This document shows positions 10,730 through 20,647 of a stretch of DNA of 64,000 bases, in pieces. The notes beneath the pieces are model-generated. The model was not told where the DNA came from and did not search any database. It saw only the letters and a program-made list of their open reading frames with translations. Origin of the DNA: Yponomeuta sedellus. Lineage: Eukaryota; Arthropoda; Insecta; Lepidoptera; Yponomeutidae. The position numbers and the translations under genes were made by a program. The stretch is taken from NCBI GenBank assembly GCA_934045075.1, contig OW203740.1, positions 17,187,878-17,251,877 on the forward strand. The letters are read 5' to 3'. Numbering within the stretch: position 1 is the first letter of the stretch; the number at the start of each line of letters is the position of its first letter.

Positions 10730-10890
10730 TTTTTCGGTAGATCGCCCTATTATCACCTTAGTTTTACCAGCTTCGTCGGCCGAGCCCAAAGAAAAGATGA
10801 GTCCAATGCCTGCGGAGCCGGCCAAGCCGGGATTTGTCACGATGTTGTCCTTCGCCGTTAGCGTGAATGATTTGATATTATTTATTAAAA
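10730..10890 (-). repeat. SINE tail-like fragment
   Basis: On the minus strand it contains 'aggacaacatcgtgac', similar to the 'aacatcgtgagga' tail wording of family A SINEs. Head missing. Low certainty. Confidence 0.35.
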
Positions 10891-11687
10891 CCTTTTTTTT
10901 ACGTGCATAGTGTTGCGCTGTAACAGTTTCGGAACTAAGAATTTCTCTAATAAGTGCGAGTTAATACGTAAGTAACTTTCTGTCACGGTCATTTCTGAGA
11001 AACTCGATGAGACAGCACGACAGTTAACTATACCTAGCGGTTTTCTGAAATCGGAAATTGGCCCTAATTTTTTACAACTGAGGTGTCAAATTAAAGTTAG
11101 ACCAGGAAAAAACAAACATAAAATAATTGTAAGATACAGCACAATTGGCGGCCTTATTGCTTAGAGCAATTTATTCCAAACAACCTACGATGGAGAGTTG
11201 CTAAAAGTGAGATGGATACTGACAACACAAATATTACCAGACTCATATTATCCTTACTTTATTTTGATAACAGTGGTGTCAAAAAGGTATTGCAACACTT
11301 GTATTACAATATTATAAATGTTCTTACTAGATGATCATGAGGCCAAAGATCCTTCACGATCCTGCAGCATAATACTGGCAGGAATCACCTTCACACGAAC
11401 GAGTAAAAGAGTGCCGTTATAAGAACATCACTTACGCTTCGCGATCGCTCTCCTGTGTCGTGATAAAAATCAAATTTTCTCTGGAAATAACTTTCGAAAA
11501 CGCCCCGCTGTACCGAGACCGCAGCGCGCGTTATAAATGGCCGAGGTCAACCCGTCGCAACGTCGACGCCAGAATAAATATGTTTAATATCAGACATGAT
11601 GCTACATCGGGCGAGGACTTATTGCTATTAAAAGATTCCTGAGAAGATAGATAGATAGAGAACACTTTATCACATTATATCACTTTT
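10891..11687. other. stretch with one repeat G fragment
   Basis: 11134-11200 is a repeat G copy ('ggcggccttattgct'). The 60-codon frame at 11460 has no recognisable content. Nothing else identified. Confidence 0.4.
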
Positions 11688-11800
11688 ATAATAAAGGCGA
11701 AAGTTTGTGAGTGTGTATGTTTGTTACTTCACGTCTAAACGGCTGGAGCGATGTTAAAAAATTTGGTATGGAGTTAGCTGAAACCCAGGATTAACACATA
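11688..11800 (+). repeat. dispersed repeat H, partial
   Basis: Starts with 'aaggcgaaagtttgtgag' and continues with 'tgtttgttac', like 12284-12530 and, inverted, 53417-53630 and 54833-55165. This is a wording I recognise as very common in lepidopteran genomes. Confidence 0.6.
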
Positions 11801-11834
11801 GAAATGGAAATAACACAGATATTTCTTAACCTAA

Positions 11835-11890
11835 GAGTACAGAAGGCGGCCTTATCGCTAAAAATAATCTCTCCCTGACAACCTTTGGAT
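11835..11890 (+). repeat. dispersed repeat G
   Basis: Third copy of the 'aaggcggccttatcgct' repeat, directly upstream of a Penelope-tail element. Confidence 0.5.
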
Positions 11891-12154
11891 AGTTATATAT
11901 TAAACGGGTCTCATCGCGGTTATTTATTAGGTAAAACGTAATTACCTTAATTCCCGATGTTTCGGCAGCGTAGGCCCGCTGAGAAAAACAAAAAGTCACT
12001 ATACACATAATAATTTACTGTACTCGCCACTTCAGTCTACCAGTAACCACGGCAATTGCAACGTCGGTTGCTGCCGTTGCCGAAACGTCGGGAATTAAGG
12101 TAATTATGTTTTACCTAATAAATGATCGCGATTACACCGGTTTCATATATAACT
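11891..12154 (+). repeat. Penelope-like 3' tail element, larger variant
   Basis: Same inverted ends as 7817-7980. Between them the hairpin box (GGCAA...TTGCC then GAAACGTCGGGAA) occurs sense at ~12050-12100, and an inverted copy of its right half occurs at ~11950-11970. Confidence 0.6.
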
Positions 12155-12283
12155 ATGTATCAGTATCGCGAATCATAAGAAACATTTGGATGGACTGAAG
12201 CAATAAATACATAGGACAAGCAAATCAACTTCTTCCAGATGTACATGTAATGTACACGTATGCAATAATACGATCGAAATCCT

Positions 12284-12535
12284 ACTAATATTATAAACGC
12301 GAAAGTTTGTAAGTAAGGATGGATGGATGTTTGTTACTCTTCCACGTAAAAAGTACTGAATGAAATTAACTATACTTTACAATACCATAGCTTATGCATC
12401 AGAACAACACATAGGCTACAATTTATCAAGAGATTATTTGAATTGTCCAAAATATGACCGTAAGTGTTAAGTAGGAAAAAAATCTACCCGATAATCCTGC
12501 ACAGACGAAGTCGCGGGTACCAGCTGTCTTTTATT
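12284..12535 (+). repeat. dispersed repeat H, near full
   Basis: Runs from 'ctaatattataaacgcgaaa' to 'gacgaagtcgcgggtacc', the usual ends of this family. Confidence 0.65.
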
Positions 12536-12695
12536 ATAATTGTGACATCCGGTATGTGATAGCGTAAAAAGCTACTACCCGTGACGTCTACCTTTAAGCG
12601 TAGTTTCGCCGATAAACACTAGGTGGCGTGGCTCTGTTGTCATAGTTTTTTTTGCTGTATCGCTTCCTCTCCACAATAGATGGCGGTTAACTCTA

Positions 12696-12723
12696 GAAGC
12701 TTCTATCGTAGAATGTTCTAGAA
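12696..12723. promoter_or_regulatory. heat-shock-element-like array
   Basis: Five trimers in strict 5-bp phase with one unit skipped: GAA-gc-TTC-7 nt-GAA-tg-TTC-ta-GAA. Heat shock factor binds inverted nGAAn units in exactly this phase. A TATA-like 'gttatattataag' lies ~110 bases downstream (12832-12844). No downstream host gene is visible; it may be the promoter of a solo LTR beginning TGTGACATCC at 12541, but I could not find its target duplication. Confidence 0.5.
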
Positions 12724-13083
12724 TCTCATATTAGCACTTCCGCCCAGTAGTGGTCAGTAGCCACAACTGTAGGAAAGTTAATTTCCGCCCCCGTTTTTTC
12801 TTCTCGCTGCAGTCGTTGTCAAGGCCGGTTCGTTATATTATAAGTGCACTTTAGCGACTGTGAGTCTGCTGTGAATGTGTAAAATTATTTAAGTGTATAT
12901 ATCGAACTTGTAGCTTATAATTGATTCAGTCAACCATTAGGTATCCTTGTTTTCGTTCCGTCTTCTCTCGCATGCGTCCACTGTCCTCAAAGCTTCATTA
13001 AGAAGTTATGATACGATCTGTAAATATATACATAGTAATAGAATACGCCAATAAAAAGTACTTAATATGAAAATATTACTGTA

Positions 13084-13319
13084 TGTCCAGGGTAAAAGTA
13101 AAGATCTTGCTGCTTATAGAAGAAATCCGTGTAATGTCTTTAGATAGGTTTACAATTAGTACAATATAAGAGGTAAAATTCAACGCAACACGCGTGCTCC
13201 CTTCTGAGCGGCGTTTTCCCGAGTCTCGGCGCAGCGCGGCGCGGGCGCGCACCCCTTCTCCGCCTCAAGACCCCGCTGTCGCCCGCGGGGTGTTGCCACC
13301 TTATTGGGAAATCCCAACA
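13084..13319 (-). repeat. BEL 3' LTR
   Basis: 236 bp, matching 19866-20101 base for base as far as I can compare. The Pol stop codon (13301-13303) lies inside it. The inner part is strikingly GC-rich (13205-13290) compared with the AT-rich surroundings. Confidence 0.95.
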
Positions 13320-16300
13320 TCCTCCCCCCCCTTGGGAGCTTGCTGCCCAAGGAGCTCATGGGATTCTATAATGCCTTCCAAGGCACAGAGTTTGGAGAGC
13401 GCTCGTAGAACAACTCCTCCTTCAGTATTTACGTCGGCTACTCTGCACAGTCCGTCGGCGCCTGGATAGAGCCTGTTTATACGACCGAGCAGCCATTTCA
13501 GTGGTGGCAAGTTAGCATCCATAACTAGAACCATGTCACCTGGTTGAAGATTACGCGTTTTAGTTTTCCATTTGGTACGCTGTTGTAGAGAAGATAAGTA
13601 TTCTTTCGTCCATCGGGTCCAGAAGTGTTGTCTCAGCCTCTCGATGAGTTGATAGCGAGTAAGTTTGACTCGATCTGACACAGGCGATGGCAATGCTGTC
13701 AAGGGTCGGCCCACAAGAAAGTGCCCAGGTGTGAGTGGCAATAAATCCGATGGGTCATTGGACATAGATGTCAAAGGACGTGAGTTCATGATTGCCTCTA
13801 TTTGTGCGAATAAAGTATTCAACTCCTCGAAGACTAGACCAGTATTTCCAGCCGCACGTTTTAAATGGAATTTAGCAGTTTTGACCCCGGCCTCCCAGAT
13901 TCCGCCGAAATGCGGCGCATAAGCGGGAGAAAAAATAAAATTTATACCTTCACCGCACGCGAACTCACTGACCGGTTTTTGATTTGTCTTAAGTAGCCTG
14001 CTCAGTTCATTGCTAGCGCCTACAAAATTTCTGCCATTGTCTGAGTATATAGTATGAGGTTTTCCACGTCGTGCAATGAACCTACGCAAGCATAGAATGA
14101 ATGCGTCGGTACTCATGTCGCTTACGATTTCCAAGTGAACAGCTTTAGTGCCGAAGCAAACAAAGATACATAAATAACATTTTGAGGTTCTTGCGCCTCT
14201 ACCTTTTCTGTTAAGAATGAGAAATGGTCCAGCAAAATCAGTGCCACAAGTTTCAAAGGGTAGAGCGGGGGTCACACGAGGTTTAGGTAAGTTACCCATT
14301 ATTTGGAGTAAAGGTTTAGCTTTAAATCGTTGACAGCGAACGCACAATCTTACAGTAGCAGATGCTAAAACCTTTCCTCCAGTAGGCCAAAACTGTTCTC
14401 GAATAGAGCTCAACAGTTGTTGAGGACCGCAATGAAGAAGTCGAAGGTGTTCTCTTTCGAACAAAAGTTTTGTAAATTTGTGTTTAGGATGTAATAAGAT
14501 GGGATGTTTTTTCTCATAAGGACAGTGTGACGCGCTGTCAATACGACCACCCACGCGCAGCACACCGTGATTGTCCAAGAACGGGTTTAAAGAGAGAACA
14601 TAAGATTTCGAATCCAACGGTTTCTTATTTTCAAGTGACTGTATTTCTTTAGAAAAGAATTCTCTTTGTGAAGCTTTGGCCAACATGGAAAGTGAGTCAT
14701 GTAATTCAGAGCAGGTGAGTTCACCAATTACTTTAGCTTTATTCTTTTTTGCATTATTTAAGAACCTTAATACATATGCAAATATTCTTTGTTGTTTATA
14801 AAGTTTAGAGTATTTTTCAAAAGGTATCTCGTAATTATGTAGGATTTTAGTGTTTAAGCTTATTTTTGTTTCAGGTAACGTCACAGGAGTACATTTTGAT
14901 GGTGGCCATTCATCTTCAGATTTTAACAAGAAATAAGGACCATGCCACCAAAATTGATTTCCAGAGAGGAAGCGCGGTTGAATACCTCTAGATGCCATGT
15001 CGGCTGGATTCAATTCCGTAGGTACGTGACGCCATGCATTTTTATCAGTAAGATCACGAATTTGTTCAACCCTATTAGATACGTAAGTGTTAAGAGTTTT
15101 GGGTTCAGTGTGTAACCATCCTAAAACTATGGTGGAGTCTGTCCAAAATATTGAACGAGAAATAGCAATTTTTAGCGATAGCAAAACCTTGGCATAAAGT
15201 TTTGCTCCAAGCAGTGCACCCAGTAGTTCAAGGCGGGGTATAGTTTCAGTTTTCAATGGGCTGACCCTAGTTTTGGCGCACAACAGGTTGACAGATTGTG
15301 TGCCCTTAGCATTGGTAGATTTTAAGTAAATGCATGCACCATAGGCGTCTTGGGACGCGTCAGTGAAGCAGTGGATCTCTATTTCTGTGGGAGCTTCGCA
15401 AAGGGTATACCTCGGTATTTTTATGTTTTGAAAGTGTTGAGTGTCGTTATAAAAGTCAAGCCAAGAGTTTCTGATGTCATCAGGTAGATTGTCATCCCAG
15501 TCTAGTTCATTTAACCAAAGCTTCTGCAGAATAATTTTATGGAATATCGTGCAAGCTGACAGAAGGCCAAGTGGGTCGAAGATCTTGCAAGAGTTTGACA
15601 GGATAGAACGCTTCGTAACTTTGGCAATGTTTTGGGCATCGACAGAAAAGCTTAATGTGTCAGAATCAGGTGTCCATTTTAACCCTAGCACAGAGGATTC
15701 ATTGCTGAAGTCTTGAGACTGGCTAATAGACGGAATATCGTCAAGAATTTCGGGAATATTAGTGCGAAATTTCCGCAGCGGGAAGCAGCCTTCAGTGAGT
15801 TTTTCAGTAACTCCTTTGATAGTAGCCTTTAAAACTGATTTAGAATCCGAACCAGTGTTGAGGTCATCAACATAGAAATCATTTTTTATGGTATTGGCCA
15901 CAGCTTCATCCGTACATTCAGATGCGAGTTGTACTAGACATCTAGTACTAAGATAAGGGGCTGAAGCTGTCCCATAAGTTAGAGTATTTAGTTGCAAAAC
16001 GTTGAGGGGCTGACTCTCATCTTGTCTCCAGAGGATTCGTTGCAGGTGACGTTGAGATTTATCTACTGAAACCTGCCTGTACATTTTTTCAATGTCAGCT
16101 GTTACTACGTAAGCATACTGACGAAAGCGAAGTAGTATTGTCATTAGATCATTCTGGACGACTGGCCCAACAAGTTGAACGTCATTTAGTGACTTTCCAG
16201 AAGTAGTCTTGCAAGAAGCGTCAAAGACTACTCTAAGCCGAGTAGTTTCGCTGTTTTGGCGAAAAACAGGATGGTGAGGGATATAGTAGCTGAAGTTGTG

Positions 16301-17638
16301 ATCATTTACCGGACCCAAGTTAGTTAGGTGTCCTAACTGCTCATATTCTTCAATGAAATTTGCATAGTCCGTTTTGATATCGCATTTTGCAAGTTTTCTT
16401 TCTAAGTTGTAGAAACGCTTCTTAGCGTGTTGATAAGAGTCACCGAGAGCACATTCGGGAGGCTCGCTAAAGGGGATTTGTACCGAAAATCGACCGTCCT
16501 CTAGACGGGTAGTATGAGTAGCAAAATGATTTTCACAATCCTCTTCCTCCTTAGAGAGCTTTACTTTAGATGGAGAAAAGGGAACATCTTCCAATTCCCA
16601 AAATCTTGCCACAGAGTCCTTTATCTCTTGGCAGAAGTATGAATTAGTACGAGAGACCAGGCCTTGGCCCGTTGGCCCTGATACTAGCCAACCCAACTTG
16701 GACTCTTGTAAAGTGGGCAGATTTTTACCCAGTTTAATTTGTTTTGAGGCAATTATATCCCAAAATACATCCGCACCTAGTAAAATATCGATATCTGAGG
16801 GGCGATAGAAACTTGGGTCTGCCAATTCTAGATGAGGCAGGTTCAATCTCGAAGGATCTACCTCTAGACTAGGTAGCATTCCAGTAATGTGCGGTATCAC
16901 CACACAAGAAACCTTGAATTGGTAAGAGTTGATGCGTGACTTCAGAGTCACATCGCAAGTTTGAGTAGTATTAGTCACTTTATTATTTAGACCAGCTATA
17001 GACATCGTGGTGTCGGAACAAGAAAGATTTAATTTTTTTTGTATTTTTTCAGATACGAAGGAAGATTGAGAGCCATTATCCAGGAGAGCCCGCACACTGT
17101 AAGTTTTGTTAGTTCTTTTATCGAGCAGATCAACTTCAGCAGTACACAATAGAACTTGTCCGGGTGTCACCACAGACAAGGAAGTGGAATCAGTAGTAGT
17201 AGCCTGCATATTGGCAGTAGGAGCCATTATGTCAGTAGAATGGGCATGTAGATCGCGAGTAGGGGCCCGAACGCAGTTGGGATGGGCCTGTAAATCTTGA
17301 GTAGGGGCCGAATCAGAGTTGAGATGGGACTGTAGTTCGTGAGTAGGGGCCCGACTACACTTGAGATGGGCCTGTTGATCTTGCGTAGAGGCCCGGCCAC
17401 AGTTGTTATGTACCTGTGCGCCAGGACGACTAGGAGCTTGCATAGTGACAGCAGATAAGTGAGTAGGTGCAGCTCCCTGAGAAGGCACTGAAGCAGAGGT
17501 ACTAGGTTCATGACCCGCAGGTAGGTGAGAGTAGAGTTGTTTGTGCAATAACAAATTATGTTTTCTTTTACAGAGCATGCAAGGAGTGTGTCTGCAGTTG
17601 GCAGCAAAATGGCCTGGACGAAGGCAGTTAAGGCACAA
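13301..17638 (-). CDS. pol: BEL/Pao Pol polyprotein with Gag C-terminus
   Basis: Makes the enzymes for copying and inserting the element; particles form in the cytoplasm and integration is nuclear. The frame is open up to 17668, just after the Gag stop; 17638 is only the first ATG. Residues (from that ATG): zinc knuckle C-x2-C-x4-H-x4-C at ~2-15; 14-residue repeats 80-149; aspartic protease around D187 (DNGS); reverse transcriptase with YVDD ~588-591; RNase H from ~760 (TDAS) to ~885; integrase HHCC ~1065-1100 and catalytic D, D, E near 1132 (GTDF), 1202 (SDNG) and 1249 (WEAG); a C-terminal GDMV domain typical of BEL. The 1445 residues are uninterrupted. Apart from the upstream stop I see no missing key residue. 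Confidence 0.95.
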   Translation of the reverse strand: MCLNCLRPGHFAANCRHTPCMLCKRKHNLLLHKQLYSHLPAGHEPSTSASVPSQGAAPTHLSAVTMQAPSRPGAQVHNNCGRASTQDQQAHLKCSRAPTHELQSHLNSDSAPTQDLQAHPNCVRAPTRDLHAHSTDIMAPTANMQATTTDSTSLSVVTPGQVLLCTAEVDLLDKRTNKTYSVRALLDNGSQSSFVSEKIQKKLNLSCSDTTMSIAGLNNKVTNTTQTCDVTLKSRINSYQFKVSCVVIPHITGMLPSLEVDPSRLNLPHLELADPSFYRPSDIDILLGADVFWDIIASKQIKLGKNLPTLQESKLGWLVSGPTGQGLVSRTNSYFCQEIKDSVARFWELEDVPFSPSKVKLSKEEEDCENHFATHTTRLEDGRFSVQIPFSEPPECALGDSYQHAKKRFYNLERKLAKCDIKTDYANFIEEYEQLGHLTNLGPVNDHNFSYYIPHHPVFRQNSETTRLRVVFDASCKTTSGKSLNDVQLVGPVVQNDLMTILLRFRQYAYVVTADIEKMYRQVSVDKSQRHLQRILWRQDESQPLNVLQLNTLTYGTASAPYLSTRCLVQLASECTDEAVANTIKNDFYVDDLNTGSDSKSVLKATIKGVTEKLTEGCFPLRKFRTNIPEILDDIPSISQSQDFSNESSVLGLKWTPDSDTLSFSVDAQNIAKVTKRSILSNSCKIFDPLGLLSACTIFHKIILQKLWLNELDWDDNLPDDIRNSWLDFYNDTQHFQNIKIPRYTLCEAPTEIEIHCFTDASQDAYGACIYLKSTNAKGTQSVNLLCAKTRVSPLKTETIPRLELLGALLGAKLYAKVLLSLKIAISRSIFWTDSTIVLGWLHTEPKTLNTYVSNRVEQIRDLTDKNAWRHVPTELNPADMASRGIQPRFLSGNQFWWHGPYFLLKSEDEWPPSKCTPVTLPETKISLNTKILHNYEIPFEKYSKLYKQQRIFAYVLRFLNNAKKNKAKVIGELTCSELHDSLSMLAKASQREFFSKEIQSLENKKPLDSKSYVLSLNPFLDNHGVLRVGGRIDSASHCPYEKKHPILLHPKHKFTKLLFEREHLRLLHCGPQQLLSSIREQFWPTGGKVLASATVRLCVRCQRFKAKPLLQIMGNLPKPRVTPALPFETCGTDFAGPFLILNRKGRGARTSKCYLCIFVCFGTKAVHLEIVSDMSTDAFILCLRRFIARRGKPHTIYSDNGRNFVGASNELSRLLKTNQKPVSEFACGEGINFIFSPAYAPHFGGIWEAGVKTAKFHLKRAAGNTGLVFEELNTLFAQIEAIMNSRPLTSMSNDPSDLLPLTPGHFLVGRPLTALPSPVSDRVKLTRYQLIERLRQHFWTRWTKEYLSSLQQRTKWKTKTRNLQPGDMVLVMDANLPPLKWLLGRINRLYPGADGLCRVADVNTEGGVVLRALSKLCALEGIIESHELLGQQAPKGGEDVGISQ
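13320..13334 (-). promoter_or_regulatory. BEL polypurine tract
   Basis: On the minus strand AAGGGGGGGGAGGA-like purines end exactly at the 3' LTR. This is the usual primer for plus-strand DNA synthesis in LTR elements. Confidence 0.85.
17189..17401 (-). repeat. five 42-bp (14-residue) repeats inside BEL Pol
   Basis: The linker between zinc knuckle and protease holds five in-frame units of exactly 14 residues, of the pattern (C)xRAPTxxLQAHxx. The DNA shows the same 42-bp period ('gagtaggggcccga'). Confidence 0.85.
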
Positions 17639-17668
17639 TTTGTGCTTTGAGACTTCATTAAATCTCTC

Positions 17669-18715
17669 TTATAAGGACATAGCCTTAAATTTATCACACT
17701 TGTATACAAGGTGATCCTTAGAACAGATAAAGCAAGTGGCCAGACTTGAGTTTGTCACAAAGGCTGACTTAATAAAGGGTTTTCTTTCAGTTTTAGTTTC
17801 AGTGGGCCTATGGCCTTTATTACCATTTAATGTTTCTAGTATGTCAGCACGGTGACGAAGAAAATCAATAAAGTTTTTTAAAGACCAAGTACAGTCAGCA
17901 TTACCTTTTTGCTCCTCCCATTTGGCACAAGTGGCACCGTCTAGCTTTGACACCATCATAAAGATAATTAAAGAATCCCAATGATCAGTGGGTTCGTTTA
18001 ACGCATTGAGAGCTTGTAGGTTTTTTGTGAAATAATCTATCATGAAGCGCAGGGATTTAAATGACTCTTTGATGATAGGTTCAAAGGTGAAAAGAGCCCT
18101 TAAATGATTGTTTATTAATAATCTGTTGTTATTATAGCGATCAACAAGCAGCTCCCAAGCCAACTTATAGTTGCGAGCATTGAATTCCAGTGATTTTATA
18201 ACATTTAGTGCTTCTTTCTCTAGAGAAGACCGCAAATAGTGAAACTTGTTGATATCAGGAATGGAACTGTTGCTGTTCACTAGAGAATCAAAAGTATCCC
18301 TGAACTCCATCCATTTGGCATAATGCCCATCAAATGAAGGCAGCTGAATGGTTGGTAGCCTTACATTGCCAGAGTTATGGTTGGAATTAGAAGAAGTTTC
18401 ATTCAGATTAGTTTTAGTATTTCTTTCAATTAATCCTTGAGCAATAACAATCTTTGAGCAGAATTCACTCTCAATGTTTTCATTTTCTCCCATCTGATCA
18501 ATATCTAAAATCTCAATATTATTTTTTAAGTCATCAAATCGATTCAACAAGTCCTTAAATCTTGTTAACTTTAGTTCAAGTTCAGAAAGTAGCTCTTTAG
18601 AAAAGTTTTCTTCTTTTTCAATCAGTTCAATAGTGTCCAAGTACTTAGAAAAGGTTGTTATTCTTCCCTTAATAGCAGTGCGTTGGCGAATAAGCTGTTC
18701 CAAGGAAACCGCCAT
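17669..18715 (-). CDS. gag: BEL/Pao Gag, ending at an in-frame TAA
   Basis: 348 residues. Structural protein forming the retrotransposon particle and binding its RNA. The N-terminal ~110 residues are charged and probably coiled-coil. From ~118 the RLPTIQLPSFDG motif starts the conserved BEL Gag domain (W/F-rich, ...LVDRYNN...). A zinc knuckle C-x2-C-x3-H-x4-C sits at ~328-340. The start ATG at 18715 is the first in frame and follows a ~1.15-kb untranslated leader. The stop (17669-17671) lies between two zinc knuckles, and the same frame continues open after it into Pol, so it looks like a nonsense change in a once continuous Gag-Pol frame; programmed readthrough is the alternative. Confidence 0.92.
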   Translation of the reverse strand: MAVSLEQLIRQRTAIKGRITTFSKYLDTIELIEKEENFSKELLSELELKLTRFKDLLNRFDDLKNNIEILDIDQMGENENIESEFCSKIVIAQGLIERNTKTNLNETSSNSNHNSGNVRLPTIQLPSFDGHYAKWMEFRDTFDSLVNSNSSIPDINKFHYLRSSLEKEALNVIKSLEFNARNYKLAWELLVDRYNNNRLLINNHLRALFTFEPIIKESFKSLRFMIDYFTKNLQALNALNEPTDHWDSLIIFMMVSKLDGATCAKWEEQKGNADCTWSLKNFIDFLRHRADILETLNGNKGHRPTETKTERKPFIKSAFVTNSSLATCFICSKDHLVYKCDKFKAMSL

Positions 18716-19844
18716 GTTTAAAATTGTACCTTACTACTTATTTTAGTAATAGCAAATCAAATATCAGTAAGTAGTCTCTGTATGTAGGTGGCAATGTGGC
18801 AAAAGATAGTAGGTAGGCACAGCAACAAACCAAACAGACCAATAAGTAAGTACAAAATAAGTTCAAACCGTGCAGGCCGCTGTAACAGCGGCAAGTGAAG
18901 TAACTCAGTCAGCAGCTCACGCGCGATGCCGGCCCTTTCCAGTAAGTAGCTAGCACTCACGCACTTAGCAGAACCCAAGAAGCAGAGGTCTCGACGACGC
19001 GAAGACCTAGAAGTGTTAGTACTTTAGCAATATGCAAAGCTTTACAAAAATCGTCCTCAGACGCAGTAGAATAGTAGACTATGAATTTCGAAGTTTTAAG
19101 AGTTTTTTATGCTTTAGTTCAACAGCTTGACTTTGCAGTAAAGTAGGTAAGTAGTAGCTTAGATAAACCTATCTTTTCATCAAGAGTAGGCAAATAGTAA
19201 TACTCGTAGTTATTCTCAGATTTTAGTAATAGGCCCTTTTTAGTATAATAGACATCAACAAGACAAGAGAGGCACCTATTTTAGTTAGTAGCTAGGTAGT
19301 AGACCAAATTCAGTAGTAGGTATTTTACCTTTCAGACAAATAGTTATAGCAAGAAAACACACATTTGTGTTTACCTAAGTAGAATTTAAGAATCTGACTC
19401 CATGAATAGAAAAGTAACGTGAGAATGCGTACCTTGGAGTGAAATAGAAGCGTGCAGTGGCGAGCTATGGAATTAGGAAGGTAGGTAACTTACAAGGCAT
19501 TAGGCAACCATGAACACCGATAACGCGTAATTACGTCACACTTTGCACACCGGTAGGTATTTCCTTCGAACTCCCAAACGACCAAGCCTGGCTACGTAGT
19601 ACATGTTCTAGAAGTTTGACCCGCGACGACGCCCGGAGGTAGGTAGGTAGCTCGTATCGTCAGATTCGTCCGTCGTCGTTCGCTGATAGTAGGTACTTAG
19701 GCGATCACGTAGATATTTAGGTAGGTTGCGTCTGCGTTCAAGCGAAGGTGGTAGGTACACGGTTTCTCACGTTGTTGTACAGTGCAGCAAGATGAAACAG
19801 GAACGTTGCGTTGAGAGTAGAAAGACGAATTTCTTCTTAGTAGT
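18716..19844 (-). other. BEL 5' leader
   Basis: Untranslated region between primer site and Gag, ~1.1 kb. It contains several 'taggtagg' runs and many short frames. No further gene seen. Confidence 0.7.
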
Positions 19845-19862
19845 ATCACGTCGGGGTCACCA
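19845..19862 (-). promoter_or_regulatory. BEL primer-binding site, tRNA-Trp
   Basis: The plus-strand 18 bases 'atcacgtcggggtcacca' equal the 3' end of insect tRNA-Trp including CCA, so the minus-strand RNA can pair with it. Three bases separate it from the 5' LTR. Confidence 0.88.
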
Positions 19863-19865
19863 ATA

Positions 19866-20101
19866 TGTCCAGGGTAAAAGTAAAGATCTTGCTGCTTATA
19901 GAAGAAATCCGTGTAATGTCTTTAGATAGGTTTACAATTAGTACAATATAAGAGGTAAAATTCAACGCAACACGCGTGCTCCCTTCTGAGCGGCGTTTTC
20001 CCGAGTCTCGGCGCAGCGCGGCGCGGGCGCGCACCCCTTCTCCGCCTCAAGACCCCGCTGTCGCCCGCGGGGTGTTGCCACCTTATTGGGAAATCCCAAC
20101 A
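19866..20101 (-). repeat. BEL 5' LTR
   Basis: 236 bp, identical by eye to 13084-13319. It should carry the promoter; I see no clear TATA box in it. Confidence 0.95.
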
Positions 20102-20106
20102 CTGTA

Positions 20107-20647
20107 TATACATACATACATTTATAAGCCCAACATATGGACAGGACATAAAAAAACACCAATAACATATTTATCATAATAAAATAACCCACTAGGTTTC
20201 AGAACACTTTTATTCTCATTACACAATTCTCTTATCACACTTTGTAAATTTACTCTGACGAAACCTCCTCGCTCGGAGTCCAAATTCGTAATGGCCGGTC
20301 GGTCCATCCAACCGACGCCACCCCACTCTCGATTTTTTGTCAAACGCTGGCACCAGTCGTCAAATCATTTTGCTACACCAATCAATACAAGATCTCAAAA
20401 TAAAAACTGTACTTAATCAGAAATGTATAAATCAACTATTAATGAATTGATGCAAAAATACTGCAATATTTTATTTGACATAGAAATTAGTAATATTCGA
20501 ATTGACTAATAGAAACAAACTATTCGCGTGAAAACATTTACTTTTAAAATTCATTTCGCAAACAATTATAACCATAAATATACAGCTAATACTTTATTCT
20601 ACTGTTCTAAAGTTTTTTTTCTGGGCGTATGGTAAAAGATAGTATTT
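20107..20647. other. unassigned stretch
   Basis: Continues the sequence into which BEL inserted. No gene or known repeat. A GC-richer patch at 20260-20330 is unassigned. Confidence 0.4.

Larger units (their letters stand above)
13084..20101 (-). mobile_element. BEL/Pao LTR retrotransposon, complete
   Basis: A 7018-bp element read from 20101 to 13084. The two 236-bp LTRs start TG and end CA and look identical. CTGTA flanks the element on both sides (13079-13083 and 20102-20106), a 5-bp target duplication. It has a tRNA-Trp primer site, Gag, and Pol in the order protease, reverse transcriptase, RNase H, integrase, and a G-rich polypurine tract. Identical LTRs imply a recent insertion. One in-frame TAA separates Gag from Pol. 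Confidence 0.97.

Noticed and set aside
12541..12970. Solo LTR with defined ends
   Set aside because: A TG start and promoter-like content exist, but I could not find a CA end with a matching target duplication.
13665..13922. Plus-strand frames opposite BEL Pol (also 15474, 17106) and opposite Copia (30423, 31922, 32195, 38075 and others)
   Set aside because: Shadows of the minus-strand polyproteins.
17227..17709. 160-codon minus-strand frame over the Gag/Pol junction
   Set aside because: Out of frame with the zinc-knuckle and repeat coding; the main frame explains the sequence better.
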